A stretch of 64,000 nt of DNA from Clytia hemisphaerica (Eukaryota; Cnidaria; Hydrozoa; Leptothecata; Clytiidae). The translations under genes were made by a program, and so were the position numbers. Where the stretch lies: NCBI GenBank assembly GCA_902728285.1, contig CACVBU010001184.1:532100-596099 (forward strand), given 5' to 3'. Shown piece after piece: positions 52,101-64,000 of the stretch (positions are counted from its first letter, which is position 1; each line of letters opens with the position of its first letter). The notes beneath the pieces were generated by a model, which worked only from the letters and a program-made list of their open reading frames with translations, made no database searches and had not been told where the DNA came from.

Positions 52101-54324
52101 TTTGCATGGATTACGGAAATAAATTCCAGCCTTATCTCTTGCTTTTGAAATGTTCGAGATGATAAGGGATACTTGAATAATTCTTTATCTCTTGTGAAGT
52201 TCTTTAAATCTTTATGATACACCAGATATCAAGCTATTGACAAATTTTCCTGACATATTCATTGAGAAAGAATTTTGAAAAACTATCCAGTCTCAACTTC
52301 ATGTCATCCTCATATTTTTCTCCCACACTCTCCATGTGTTTGAATAAATAAATTACTTCATTTTTCATGAAACCTTACTGAGAGCTGAGAGACATACCAT
52401 GTAGTTTTGGTTTACAAACGATTAAAATTTCATTATTATTTGTTTTTGATTATTCATTCCAGCATATCATCATACGAGTTAAGTTGCTTTAGAAATATTT
52501 TTGATGAACTTTAGATTGTTTTCAATGTTGAATTGCGGCATCTATTCTTTGATTTGAGTGGGCTGTCATTTCTAATCCAAGATTGAAATTTTATACTTAT
52601 TTTTGGTTACATTCTATCTATTCATTTTGTAGAGTACATTGGTATTTGTTGTATTTGACACCTTAGGCCTTTGGAAAGAAGTCTCCATTAGTTCAAATCG
52701 AAACATACATCATCCAGGAATTCAAAGAACACTACGCACTGTTTCCTAAGGAATTTCAGATATTCAATTTAGAGGAAGCTGATAAGTTCAAAAGAGTGGC
52801 TGCGTTAAGAAGGAAACTACTAGACTCCGGTACCAACTCTTTAACCTTTATTTTAACACTGGCGGTGCATCACTTTGTGAAGACATTATATTTGTTCTGG
52901 TGCAACACGTCTCATTGCCCCCTTAAGTAAGTGATATGTCTTTCTCTATTCATTTTTTTAGGATCTCAAGGCTGTTCACAGTTCATCAGGTACAACATAT
53001 TCTTTTTATAAGATTGATTTCATATTTGTTACCCTATCTTTGAAATTTGAACGCCAGCCAGATAAGGGGATAGTTTCTACTTGTAATAATGATCTGTGCT
53101 CGATTCTCTGAGGAACTTTAGGAGAGAGTAAGTTCCTTGGAAAGAGTGGAAATTTATCGACTCCCTCTGCATGTCAAGTACAATTTGAAGTTGAGGACCA
53201 GATATATTTTAAGAATAAAGCCAGAAAAGAATCGTCCATGTAAGCTGTACTAGTGACCAGTAGGCTACTAAGTCTTGCAACCCCCTCTCTTTTTTCAAAA
53301 CTGACTCTGTTTTTGTCTGAGTTAAAATTTCCATATACAGTTTCTTTTCTTACTGTATAGAAAACTTTTCAGTTTAGTTTGAGTCTTGTATTGTTGTTAT
53401 TTGTTCATGTCTGACATTTTGTCACCATCATAATTTATTGCACAGTTCATTGGAAATTTGGGTGAAGGACACCGAGAATATCAGGGAAAAACAGTGATTA
53501 TTGATAAACAAAACCGTGACCGTTATTTTGTTTATTTGTTTGCGAGTCATTTTTCTTCCTTATTGTTTTTGTTTTCAGTTGTTTTGTTTTCGTAAACAAT
53601 CATTTCCGGACTTTCATCAATTTATTTTTATTACTTAATCTACCAGTCGTCGAATTTCAAAATTTGGGTAAATTGATCAAAAGTTGACTTTTTGCTATTT
53701 CCATGATTAAAAGGTTTGGTTAAAATACTTAAAAACTTTCATACCTAGGACTGGTACGAGTCGGTTTTATTCACGGAGAGTATTCCAGCAAGCCTCATTC
53801 ATTTAACCGTTAGTTGTGATGTTCACGACAAAAATGTTGATATTTGTTGTTGTTTGTGACCAATTGGAGGAATCCTTTCTTCTTCTTAATAATATAATCA
53901 AGAAGACTCTATTTTCCCGATGAGATTTTTGTTTATATTACAGTATTACTTGGTCCTTTAGAAGTAACTTTGTGTGATGGACAACGGCGATCTTCTTTTA
54001 GGAACAGGTTTAAGATTGGATGCTATTTAAGGAACGCGAAATCCCATAATACGATAATCTCGCTAGAAGACTCTCCAAGAGAAAAAGTAAGAGCTTAAAA
54101 AATGAATGAATCAAAGGGGCGCTTTAATTAAAATGAATGGATTTGTAATAAGTGAAATTACGAAAACTAAAGCACTTGTAATCTCATGACGTTGTAGCTC
54201 ACGGTATATTTATGTAGAAGAGTCTTTTTTTAAGTCATTAGAGAAAGAACTTTTTGGCGATTTAAAGAAGACCGTCACGATGTTGGTACGGATATCGAGC
54301 ATTGCGGTGGAAATATACGAATAG
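49182..54324 (+). CDS. Tentative six-exon gene of unknown family
   Basis: Candidate exons: 49182-49311, 49628-49695, 52667-52829, 52962-52989, 54002-54086, 54235-54324. All use AG acceptors and GT donors and the phases agree throughout (1, 0, 1, 2, 0), giving 187 aa and a TAG stop. The best-supported core is exons 3-5, which read AFGKKSPLVQIETYIIQEFK..., KFKRVAALRRKLLDSGSQGC, and FIRNRFKIGCYLRNAKSHNT; the 28-base exon 52962-52989 fits only in the phase its neighbours demand. The core looks helical and charged. Exons 1-2 contain a hydrophobic stretch (VIMVLVLIV) that could be a weak signal or membrane segment, then KKLKICKDTF. Exon 2 ends at a poor donor (GTTCGT), and exons 1, 2 and 6 are less certain. 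I do not recognise the family. Chance alignment of open frames remains possible. Confidence 0.4.
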
Positions 54325-57300
54325 CCGGGTATTTGAAATTAACTTTCACATCATTCTTTAGTGCTCGAGGAATTATATAGAATATTCGTAGGAATGAAAC
54401 GAGCTTTCGATTAAGAGGAGCTCACTTATAGTGGGACAACACAAGAGGGGAGCAGACACCAGACTTATAGGAGTTGAAGTTACTTGCCTCAAACTGTAAC
54501 TTGTATGGTGAGGAAGGTTCTGTACATGGCCTTTGGGAAACCACTTTTGCATTCTTGCTATCGTTATCGTGTATCTAGTCTGATTCGATGAGCTACAAAT
54601 GATAGTTAATATTCATTTTTCAAAAGTTTTTATGCTTTTTCTTAGCAGAAGAATTAGTATGAAGATTGATACTTTTTGCATTGCTATACTCTCCAAAATG
54701 AAAAATTGGTTCAGAGGAAAATCCAATTGTGAGACTTCTTATTCCAGGCCAGTTCTGTTAAACTTTCACAACACCTTGAATTTTATTTTCTTGTGTCGAT
54801 ATCAATCAAACGGGGCGTGAGAATATCACCGTTCAGTCTTAAGTATTATAACTTTATGACATCACGCACGGTAAACTAAAGATGCTACTAATTTCTCACA
54901 CATAATGTCACCATTCATCTCAAAATAGATTATTGACTGAATTATTTGACTCTTCTAGACCAACTTTGTTACGTCCCACGTTTTGTTTCAAGGGCCCTCT
55001 CAAGATAACAGAATAATCATTTGTTACGTTAACGGTGACTTAACTGTCCCTTTTTGACGTTCATTCTCTCTGTTCTATTTCCCTTCTGATTTGACATTTT
55101 TCAGGGTTGAATTATGCTGAGTTGACCATTTCAACTCACAACATTATGTCAAAATCTTATGACCATACTCTATGGTGCCATAGTCTTTTGTAGAGCTATT
55201 ACCCTTTTTTCGGCATTAAGTTTATTAAGTCAGACACCCTTTAAGGGCGGTACATACTCGTACTCTCTATTTCCCTAGTAACTCTCCGAGTTATGCATGT
55301 GCTACTGAATGCTTTTTGTTTTAAATGAGAGAAATGGTTGGTCGGATATAAAGCGGCAATTTGTTTTTCAAGGTTTTTCAGTACAAGAAGTGTTATAGAC
55401 ATGTACTTCAACTTTTCCTGTTTTCTCTCATTATATGTTTTTTCTTTTTACATACTCAACATTATCATAAAAAATGTCATGGCACTTTTGAACTTATTTT
55501 TCTTCAAAATTTTGGAATACGTATCAAGATGGGTGACGTATTAGTTACGTCATTATTTCCCGTTTGGCACTTAAAAGGTCGTTTATTAAGTCATAAGTAG
55601 GAGGAGAAAAGACGAGAAAAAAATGCACATGAAATTCTTCGTTAATTAGTATAGTCTGTATCTGGGATATGTAGTAATTTATTGTGAGATGCTCGAGCCT
55701 TATCTGATAGAGACGTTCCTTTGTTGTGTTTTATCCGCATATTTAAAAGCGAATGGTTGTGTGTTAAATTTTGTGGATTCTGGTATGTATAAGTATGTGA
55801 TTCATACCATTAGGGTGGAAATTGGCTAACTCTGGTTTCATTTATCTTTTGGAACTGATTTTATGGTGGAAAGTTTGCGTGGATTTAAATCCATCACGAC
55901 ACTAACTTTGTAAAGAGTTGGGAAATGCTATTTGAGCTTAACAGTATACATTAGGTTGATTGCGTGTATTTTGAAATGAATAAAAGATTCTCTGAATTGA
56001 ATTCTGGTATGGAAGTATACAATATCTTTTTGACTAATTAGATTTGGTTTGTACCTTCCTTTAATGTCTAGACTCCATACATCTATTCTGTTCGCTCTGT
56101 TCTTACACTTCAAGATAAGGCAAATTAATTTGGTTACTTTGATTAGCACCGGAAAATAGATTTTTCTCTATTTTTCGTGAGTGGGATGTGGGATTGACAC
56201 CTTTTATAGATTAAGAATGTTCTAAGCTGTAATATTTCCTTCTACGCACTAATTGATAGGTTTAAGTTTCCCTATAAAAACTTTATATTTGAAATTTTAA
56301 ATAGTAGACTTACTTAAGCTTAATTGAGGTTCCGGTGAACTTTTTTATCTTAATACCTGATGACGTCTGCATTTTGGTTAAGTTGCCGTTCATTCCCTCC
56401 CCCTCTATTTCTGTAGACTTCTCTGTTCATAGTCAACCCATTGATTTTGTATCTATGGAATTACTTTCGGGTTGAACTCGATCAAAGTTAATGTTTACGT
56501 TAGTTGTATTGTTTGTGGTAATGCTTAGCAGCTGGTTTGTTTGCAGGTGTATATGGTGGGTACAATCAATAATGGCTTTTAGAACAGTTTGATTTTTTCC
56601 CAAAACACCAATCAGGCCTTACCCAAAAGGTTGCATTTTTAATTTGTTAAAATTTCGTCAAATGCACGTGTTTATGCGATGCTGGTACATTAATTAAATA
56701 AAAAAAAACCTAATTTTTGTCTCATCTGTTGATTTTTAAGGAATCAAGCTTACTAGGAGCTTCGGTTACGTGTTTCGGATATGTTTCTTCTTTTATTAGA
56801 TATGACCTAAACTCTGATATCTGTTTCAATGCCAGTATCTATGGTAGTTTTTCAGATTAAAGATTTAAAATCGACATTAAGTCAATAAAATTATTTTCCA
56901 AGCTGTATTTTTGTGGTATTTTTATGATGCATTTCACGACAATTGAAGTCAAGTATCAGTTTTGAAGTTTTCAACTGTTTTTGGTTGAAGTGCTGTGATT
57001 TGATAAATTAAGATCAAGGTCTGTAAAAGCAATCACTATTTCTCTTGTAATAAATTGTGTCCTCCCACCCACATTCTAGAACAGTTAAAATGTTATATAC
57101 AATTATCCTGGAATGGATTACCGTTAGACCCCCGTTAGACCACTTCGATCTTCTTTTACCCGTCTTTTTTTCTATTTATAAAAAGTGAAATCTTTGCGTT
57201 GACAATTGAAATGGAAAACTTCCATTCCTATGAATACTTATTCCAGAAGTTCTTGAATTTTGATTTTAGACTTAATTTTGGATAAGGAACCAGGGCTTGT

Positions 57301-60300
57301 GAAGATTGCATACTTTTTGTTTATTGAGTTTAGTGCACTAATGTTAATATGATATAACTTTAAGATACAGAGGAGAGGTATAAAGTATTACTTTGGAATT
57401 TTTATTGGCATTATTTTTGATTGTTTGATCAAGTGACAGACAGTAAAATCATTTCACCTTTTTGTTCATATCCATTGACAACTTGTCAACGTGCGTGTGT
57501 AGGATGTTGAAATGTTGCTGAGAGTAAAGTAAATAGGATACAGTGTGATGAAGTTAAATGTGTGAGCACTGTGCATTTCTGCCAAGATGAGCTCTCTGAT
57601 AAACTTCTTTTGCCTCTGAGTTTAATGTTCTAAAAAGAACTTCATCAATCAATAAATGTAAGGAATATACTTCAAACATGGCCATTGCTTTAGTATTAAA
57701 TATTTCCCTCCATTTAAAGAGAGAAATGAGTGAGAAATATTGCTAGAGTTGAACCACAAGTTTTAGTATTGCGACTTTCTGTCCTCGGTATGGTAAACTT
57801 TTGAAGAAGGAATTTCGTAAATTCACTGTCTATTTTTCTCGTCCAGATTCACCAAAGCGAAGGCTGTTACTGAATTTACTTGGACAATCCATACTGTACA
57901 AAAAAGGTTTGAATAGAGTTTCTACTCAATACTGTCAGACTGCCTGACCTATCATATCGATTAATAATCTGTTCCATTTACCAGACCTCACAGCGGATCC
58001 TCAGTGAGAGAATCATAATCCATAATTTCTTTTATTTTATTTGATGAATGATGCCTTTGTGATTCATGTATAGATCCTTGCCAGTGATCAAAGATTGATT
58101 TGTTTACTTGTTTGTCTACTTAAAGCTTTTTTTTGCGTACCTCATCACTTTGGAGTGTCTTTTGAAAGTACAGTGTAGCCACTACGTTCGAGTAAGGTTC
58201 AAAAGGCAGTGTTAAAGGTTTTTTTTTAATAAGAGTGATATCGTTTGCTTACTCATCAATTTTAATTTACAAGCTTTTTCACATTGGATTGGCATGGATG
58301 TGGAGCAAGATTGGTCAGAAAGGAGGCAAGAAAAACATTTGTATCAATATAATATAACAATAGACAGACACTGTGCTGGTATGAACTATGTGTCTAATTA
58401 TGAAACGGGAACGCTTATGTAAAAATAAAACCTTTAGGGACTAGTAAAAATGTCTGAGTTAGAAGATATTCAAGTTATAGAGGTTCGAGTTGAAGAGACT
58501 CCACTGTACTGTCCTCTCTACAATTTTCGGGCCAAATCGGGTGACTGCTCAACAGAGAGTTGGGAAAGGATATACTAAAACTTTAGCCTTTATTTAGTTC
58601 GGGCAAACGGACATCAGTTTCATAACTTTTATCAGTGGTTTAAGATACGGTGAACTTGTAAAATGACCTTGATTAAGATCGCCATTCCTTGACTTCCTTT
58701 GACTTAACTTGCGACTTGTGTTTTCTTAGAATTCCGAAAAAGTAATATTTATGATGTGTCAAGGAGCGGGAGTGGCGGACCGACATTAAAGAACTAGAAA
58801 GATTTGACTTAGCCGATATTTAAGAACAGTTAGCGTAATTTGGGCCCTGAAACAAAAATTATTGTATTTTGCCTATCTGATACTGCGTTGAGGTAGGTAG
58901 CCTATTTTGCTCTAGGTTTGTATGTTTTTCTTTGGCTTTCAGGATTGAAGGTTATGTTATGTGTTTGTTGTGCCGGATGACATGGATTGTTTAAGAGGAA
59001 AGTTTCAGGGGGAACGAAAATTTTCATATAAGAATGAATATTTTTGGTATACATTCTATCAATCAATGAAATATGCATTTTAATTGCTTTAATTTCCTTA
59101 TCATCATTTTCCAGGGGTCAAGTGATATGATCTAATTGAAAAAATTGATACTAGCTCCTAGCCCCTTTATGTAGGTCACGTCTTAATATTGATTCAAATA
59201 ATTTCTCATTAAAAATTTATCTTTGTGGAGTCTGGGTGCTAAGTTTCTGTTATTTTTTTCTCGTAAAGTTGAGAAAGTCACGATTTGATGTTTTGCAGAA
59301 AAAAGTTTTTAAATCTTTTGCAGTTTTCAAAAGAAACATTGTGTGTAGTATAAGTTGGCACTGCTATTGGAAAGAAAGAAAGAGATCTTTATTTTTGCAA
59401 AAAAATGTTGTATTTAGTTCAAAGGATAAGATAATATAAAGCTCTATAGCGAAATCCTATTTCGAATCGGGAAAATCTCTATACTACTTTGCTCCTTAGA
59501 CTTTGATTATTTGACTCTCGGCAATGCAAAATCTTTATTATGTCTTCGCAACGACATTTGTTGGACCGTCAAACTCGTCAGTTTCTGGATCTTAAAAGAC
59601 GTTTGAAAGATCCTGCTTCGGCTTTAGACTATTCGGGATTATTGTTATTGGATTTTGGGTAATGCTAAATCACGTCCGATAACATCTTTTTAACGATTGA
59701 TGGTTTTGGACCGGCAAGTCTCAGTACTTGCCGAACTCGTTGAATATCGCGGATTTCTGCTCCTTAAAAGAACGCGTGAAAGATAGTACTGACAAGAGTC
59801 CTTATGAAAAGATTGAAATGGGAGAACTTACTTAGACGCGTGCCTAGGCTGTTTTTATTTGAGTGACGTTTCAATCGTATCGTATGTTTTTGCTCTTTAT
59901 TATCATTGAAAATTGTACTAAAATCAAAAAAGTGTTGATTTGTATGCCAGTTTGTTTATTTAGGATGACACTCGTCATTGGAGGAGTTGGAGTTTTCTTT
60001 TCTATTGTCATCTGACAGTACTCTGCTTTCGCTCTTTTTTCCATATTCATTATTCTTAAAAACGTTTGTCGTGTTATTTCACTGTTTTAATCTTTCGTTA
60101 AACCTTGGTGTGTGATGGTGGTGCTCTTTCTATATCTATGAAAAATGTCGTCTTTTTCAGTTGGTAACGAGGAAAAAATTGCTGACTAGTCAGAAATGAC
60201 GTTTTTGAATGCCGGCTATTATTATATTGTCCAATACTAATTTACTAGTCCCCCGACAAGTCAATATTAAAGTTTTTTTGTTTTCCCAACTAGTTTTAAA

Positions 60301-60641
60301 TTTCAAAAACTTTTATTGCAAGTTTTTTTTTTTAATATTTGTAATCAAATAACAAGAGGCTGCTCAAGTAGCCTAAGTAGGGAGAACATATACTTGAAAA
60401 CTCCTTGAGTGGCTTTTTTTTCTTTCGCGATTCTCTTCTGCGCGACTAAACCGTACTAAAAAGCATTGGGAATTGTCCACGATAAGACTTATTAAAACTG
60501 GACAATCAAATGCATTTTTAGCTGGATTTTATTAGTTTTGAATACATTGAGGGTGTCCATTAAAAACTCTTCATTTTATTTTTCGTTCAGGAAAATATAA
60601 GATACATGAATCAAATTACGATAGAAGAATCATATTTTTGA
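54325..60641. other. 6.3 kb with no gene recognised
   Basis: AT-rich, repeat-poor compared with the rest of the window, and without a frame or exon string I could support. It may contain the 3' UTR of the preceding tentative gene and 5' non-coding exons of the RASL11-like gene. A diverged local duplication lies at about 59500-59810. Confidence 0.45.
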
Positions 60642-63600
60642 ATGACTTTAAAACGAGGAGACACGATGACGATGAATTCGTTTGGAAATCACCACAATAA
60701 TCATCAACAACATTCAAACAAACAGAACACCGATACTGGACTGAGTTTGAATTTGGCCGTGGTTGGATCGAAAGGTGCTGGAAAATCAGGTAAATTTACT
60801 CGCTATTTTAAATATTTTCCTTTGAAAATTATACTTTAGTTTCACTTTTTGAAATGTGTTCTTTTGGAAAATTCACCTTTTTTGAGATTTTTGTGGAAAT
60901 TTCCTTTCGAATAAATAACGTTCATGCAAACCTAAAAATCATTTACATTCGGAATTTTCATCAAAGACTAAATTTGAGATTGTTATAACCTATGACATTA
61001 GCTTTTAGGAGATCAGATTTTTTATAAGTAATCAACTGAAGGATTCATGCAAAAGAATTTCGAGAATTCTCATCGATTCGATTAAATTTCTTTTGATATG
61101 TCAGATACCGAACATGCCATATTTTTCCAAAATTATAAAACTTTGGGATAATCGCTTAATCTGATTGTGAGTGTATGGTATACGCCTTAGCACGATATAA
61201 AATTATTTCAGTGAAATTAGCATATCATTTTTATGTCTTTAGGTTAGAGCTGATTTGTTTCAGTATTATAAACCTAAATTCCTTGTTTTACTTCCCAAAT
61301 TTCACACTTTCTCAAACTTTCACAAAAAAAGGAAATTAAAAGGATTAACATCAAGATCTAGCTTGCACGAACGAACTTCTTTTGAAACTTTTCAAGCTTT
61401 GTTTCTTTTCTGACAGCACCACGCAAACTTAAAGCCCTGATATTCCTTGTTCCTTATTTTCATCCAAAACTAGAGTTAAGTAGGAAAAGAACATTTATCA
61501 ACCCTAAGAGAGTTTTACTATGAACCTTTTTCATCAAAATCTTGAAAACACGAACATTCCTTTATCCCCCTGTAATTCTTTTTAGATCAATACTCACGCA
61601 ATTGAGGTCAAAATGATTTCGAAATTCTTTGGGAAATAGTTCAGTTGAGTACACAATGCAGATTACATTGTAACTAAGACAACTATTTCATTTTTTTCTA
61701 ACCTTATAGCAATCACTGTCCGCTTCTTAACGCGTCGCTTTATCGGAGAATATGCATCACAAGCAGGTAAGATTTACTTTATTTCATGCAAATGCCCAGA
61801 CATTAACTAAAAACTGTTTCCTTGGTGTTGAATTTGTTTCCTTTCCTTTGAAATGAAGAATGGGAAATTTCATTCAGGTTCGAATCTTTGCATTACCCTG
61901 CAATTGACGTAGTTGATGGATCTCTTGTGAATTTTTTGAAAACTTTGGAAGATTTCTAGGTCATGTCTAGTCTGCTTCTTGTTGTGAGATAGATAAATCC
62001 TAATTTTATAAATCTGTTTTGTAGAGATTAGTCCAACAACATACAAATTTTCTTATTCAGAGGGTTCATTCAATAATCTTTGTAGTATGTCTGAGATACA
62101 AATTTTATTAGTTTGAATCACTTTTGACCTTTGTTTCTTCCTAATACCCCTCATACCACTTTTTCAAACAACAACTTGCCATTCTATTTGCTTAGTGAAT
62201 CTTTTGTTGACTGATACTACTCTGTTTGGTATATCATCAATATATTTGTTTTTATGTCTTTTCAAAGACCTTTTTTCTTTGATGGAAGTCAACAGAAATT
62301 GATACAGTGTTAATCTCAATCAACAGAAATCCAAATCCTACGCTTTCTTGGCTTGCATTCTGAGACCTTTTGTATTGAATTACATTCATGTGTGTTTCTT
62401 GCATCAACTGTTTTTCTTTGGATGACTTGTTGAAATTTAAGTCTTTTATTATTCGTAAGGAAAGTCCCCCGGGGGGGGGGGGGTACTACCCTTGTCGACC
62501 GACGGGGGTGCTCCGCTGAGGTTCGAAAAATGGACCCTTCGTGGGACTCGAAATTTGCGAAAAAGTGACCCTGAATGGGACTGAAATTCCAAAATTTTCT
62601 CAAATTTTCTACTTTTTCCCAAAATTTTCCAAAAAAAGGCACCCTACGAGGGACTGATTTTTCTGTTTTGGTGTTTTTGCGACCCTACCTGGGACTCGTG
62701 GAGGTTAAAAAAGGTACCCTGACCAGCGGAGCATCCCCGTAACCCATCTTGCCCTAGTACCCCCCCCCCCCGGGAAGGAAAGTCCCTCTGTGTATGATTC
62801 AACTCAGAACTTTAGTCAACTGCATTCGCAATGTATTTAAACCTTTGATAACTTCTTCAATTAACTCATCTTTCCTAGAATAATAACCGAATATTTGCTT
62901 TTTAATAAGGAAAAATTTGCTTCGATATGAAACTCTGAAACTAGTACACAATGATAACAGCTTTTATTTGTCTTGGGAAATATCTCACTCAGTTGTCTGT
63001 CCATGCCTGTCAATTCTTGTTTTTATTTCCCGATTAATCCGATTTTCAATTTCCGGAATGGATATGAAGTCTGTTTCCGATGCACTTTAAATGTGGTTCT
63101 CTTATCTTGTGTTGGTTTTTTATTATCTTGAAAATTTCTTGATCATCGAAAATATAAATTTTAGAACAATTACACTTTTCACTTTCCTTGAGTTTCAATT
63201 TTAACCTCTTAGACTACCCTAGAACCCTTACATCGGTTTCCTGATAGAGCAACGATTGTGAAAGAAGTCAAACGGCTCGTGTCTACTCAGAAAATATTGG
63301 TTTATTTATAAACTTATGCAAGTCTTACTTCAACCCTCATAAAATCAAGAAAAATATGACCTTGAAGTACAAAATTCAACTTTCATTTTGCATAAGAAAG
63401 CTGCATGAAACCGCGTCATTTATTACGTAAATAGTTCAAGGGGATAGGACCTTTTTCTGTTTTAACTGTTTGGGTCTATAATTGTCACCTAAGTGCCATG
63501 TTAACATTGTAGATTATAATATTAATCGTAAGCCTTACTTATTAACATGATTGAAGGTCATCAAGGATTGAATTTCCTGAAAGATAACAAGTTTTTGTTA

Positions 63601-63985
63601 GTTTTCTTTCGATAATGCAGTAGTCTTACATTTGGTGCAAATCAAACAATCTTGAATTTCAACCTTCCCTGAAAACATCTAGGGTTCATTTGAAATTACA
63701 TAAAGCTACCGTAACTTTGAAACATCATTGTAATTAAAAGCTACTATTCTAAATCAACGGCAATTAAACCTAATTTAAGACGCACAATTGAGGAAGCCAT
63801 TTAAACTGTGGGCTTTCTATCAGAGAAATATTCGATTCCAAGAATCTTTAGTTTCGATTCACTCACTGAAACCTGTAGCTTTGAACTAACACTTTCTCTC
63901 TCTCTTTGCAGATGTATGCATCAATCGTAATATCGACGTCGCTGGTCGTATTGCAGATGTTCACGTTAAAGACACCAATGCTTGC
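60642..63985 (+). CDS. RASL11-like small GTPase, first three exons (partial)
   Basis: Exons 60642-60789, 61710-61766 and 63912-63985, all GT-AG and phase-consistent (1, 1, 0), encode the first 93 residues; the gene runs off the window. Residues 1-37 are a polar Asn/His/Gln-rich extension. LAVVGSKGAGKSA at 39-50 is the P-loop (GxxxxGKS at 42-49). VRFLTRRFIGEY at 53-64 is typical of the RERG/RASL11/RASL12 group of atypical Ras proteins. The switch I threonine position falls in YASQAD and has no Thr. The DxxG motif reads DTNA (89-92), so the glycine is lost; RASL11 proteins have DTPG. Nucleotide handling is probably unusual. Met at 60642 or 60666 could start translation. The downstream G4 and G5 motifs are outside the window. 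Confidence 0.85.
62466..62774. mobile_element. G/C-tract-ended TIR element with 9-bp target duplication
   Basis: CCCCCGGG followed by a G run and GTACTA at the left is mirrored by TAGTAC, a C run and CGGG at the right; GGGGTGCTCCGCTG and its partner CAGCGGAGCATCCCC extend the inverted ends. AAGGAAAGT occurs directly on both sides (62457-62465 and 62775-62783). Inside, three imperfect repeats of the form ACCCT..GGGACT are seen. An 8-9 bp duplication fits hAT or Mutator-type elements. It lies in RASL11-like intron 2. Confidence 0.85.
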
Positions 63986-64000
63986 GTAAGTTGGTTTGAT

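Noticed and set aside
62316-62642. 108-aa minus-strand frame
   Set aside because: It spans the end of the C/G-tract element at 62466-62774 and shows no domain.

Overview
This window is animal nuclear DNA: AT-rich, with short exons, GT-AG introns and dense small transposable elements. It carries animal gene families: a Tec-family tyrosine kinase, MTCH2, a RASL11-like Ras protein and a CYP4 P450. The repeats (hairpin MITEs, a CR1/L2-like LINE, a hairpin-ended repeat with tetranucleotide arrays) suggest an invertebrate. One degenerate retroelement-associated protein is of a kind I associate with cnidarians and other marine invertebrates. The phylum cannot be fixed from the sequence alone.

Layout. 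(1) 1-1650: hairpin element and a microsatellite-bearing repeat. (2) 1775-3250, minus: intronless CYP4-type P450. (3) 5771-15379, minus: complete 19-exon Tec/Btk-type kinase (PH, BTK zinc motif, SH3, SH2, kinase; 611 aa), reassembled here with every splice phase consistent. Its introns hold several inverted-repeat elements and a degenerate partial copy of one kinase exon. A run of five AGGTCA-type half-sites lies about 500 bp upstream of the start. (4) 15380-22211: gene-poor, with a twice-frameshifted retroelement ORF and a 71-bp-arm hairpin. (5) 22212-30727, minus: six-exon UBE2D-type E2 enzyme (148 aa). Its first exon codes only eight residues and sits about 6 kb upstream; that first intron holds a LINE interrupted by both a MITE and a second LINE. 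(6) 31416-48634, plus: 14-exon MTCH2 (298 aa), head-to-head with UBE2D across 688 bp. Its 11.9 kb first intron is a stack of nested elements, including a 4 kb inverted-ended unit that encloses a CCGGAAA-rich satellite. (7) 49182-54324, plus: a tentative six-exon gene of unknown family, found only by splice-phase bookkeeping. (8) 54325-60641: long stretch with no recognised gene. (9) 60642-63985, plus: first three coding exons of a RASL11-like Ras protein, cut by the window edge.

The genes do not form a pathway. The divergent UBE2D/MTCH2 pair could share a promoter region; the others look like unrelated neighbours. The most unusual content is the nested and palindrome-rich mobile DNA, the half-site array, the unrecognised gene and the Ras-like protein with altered switch residues.
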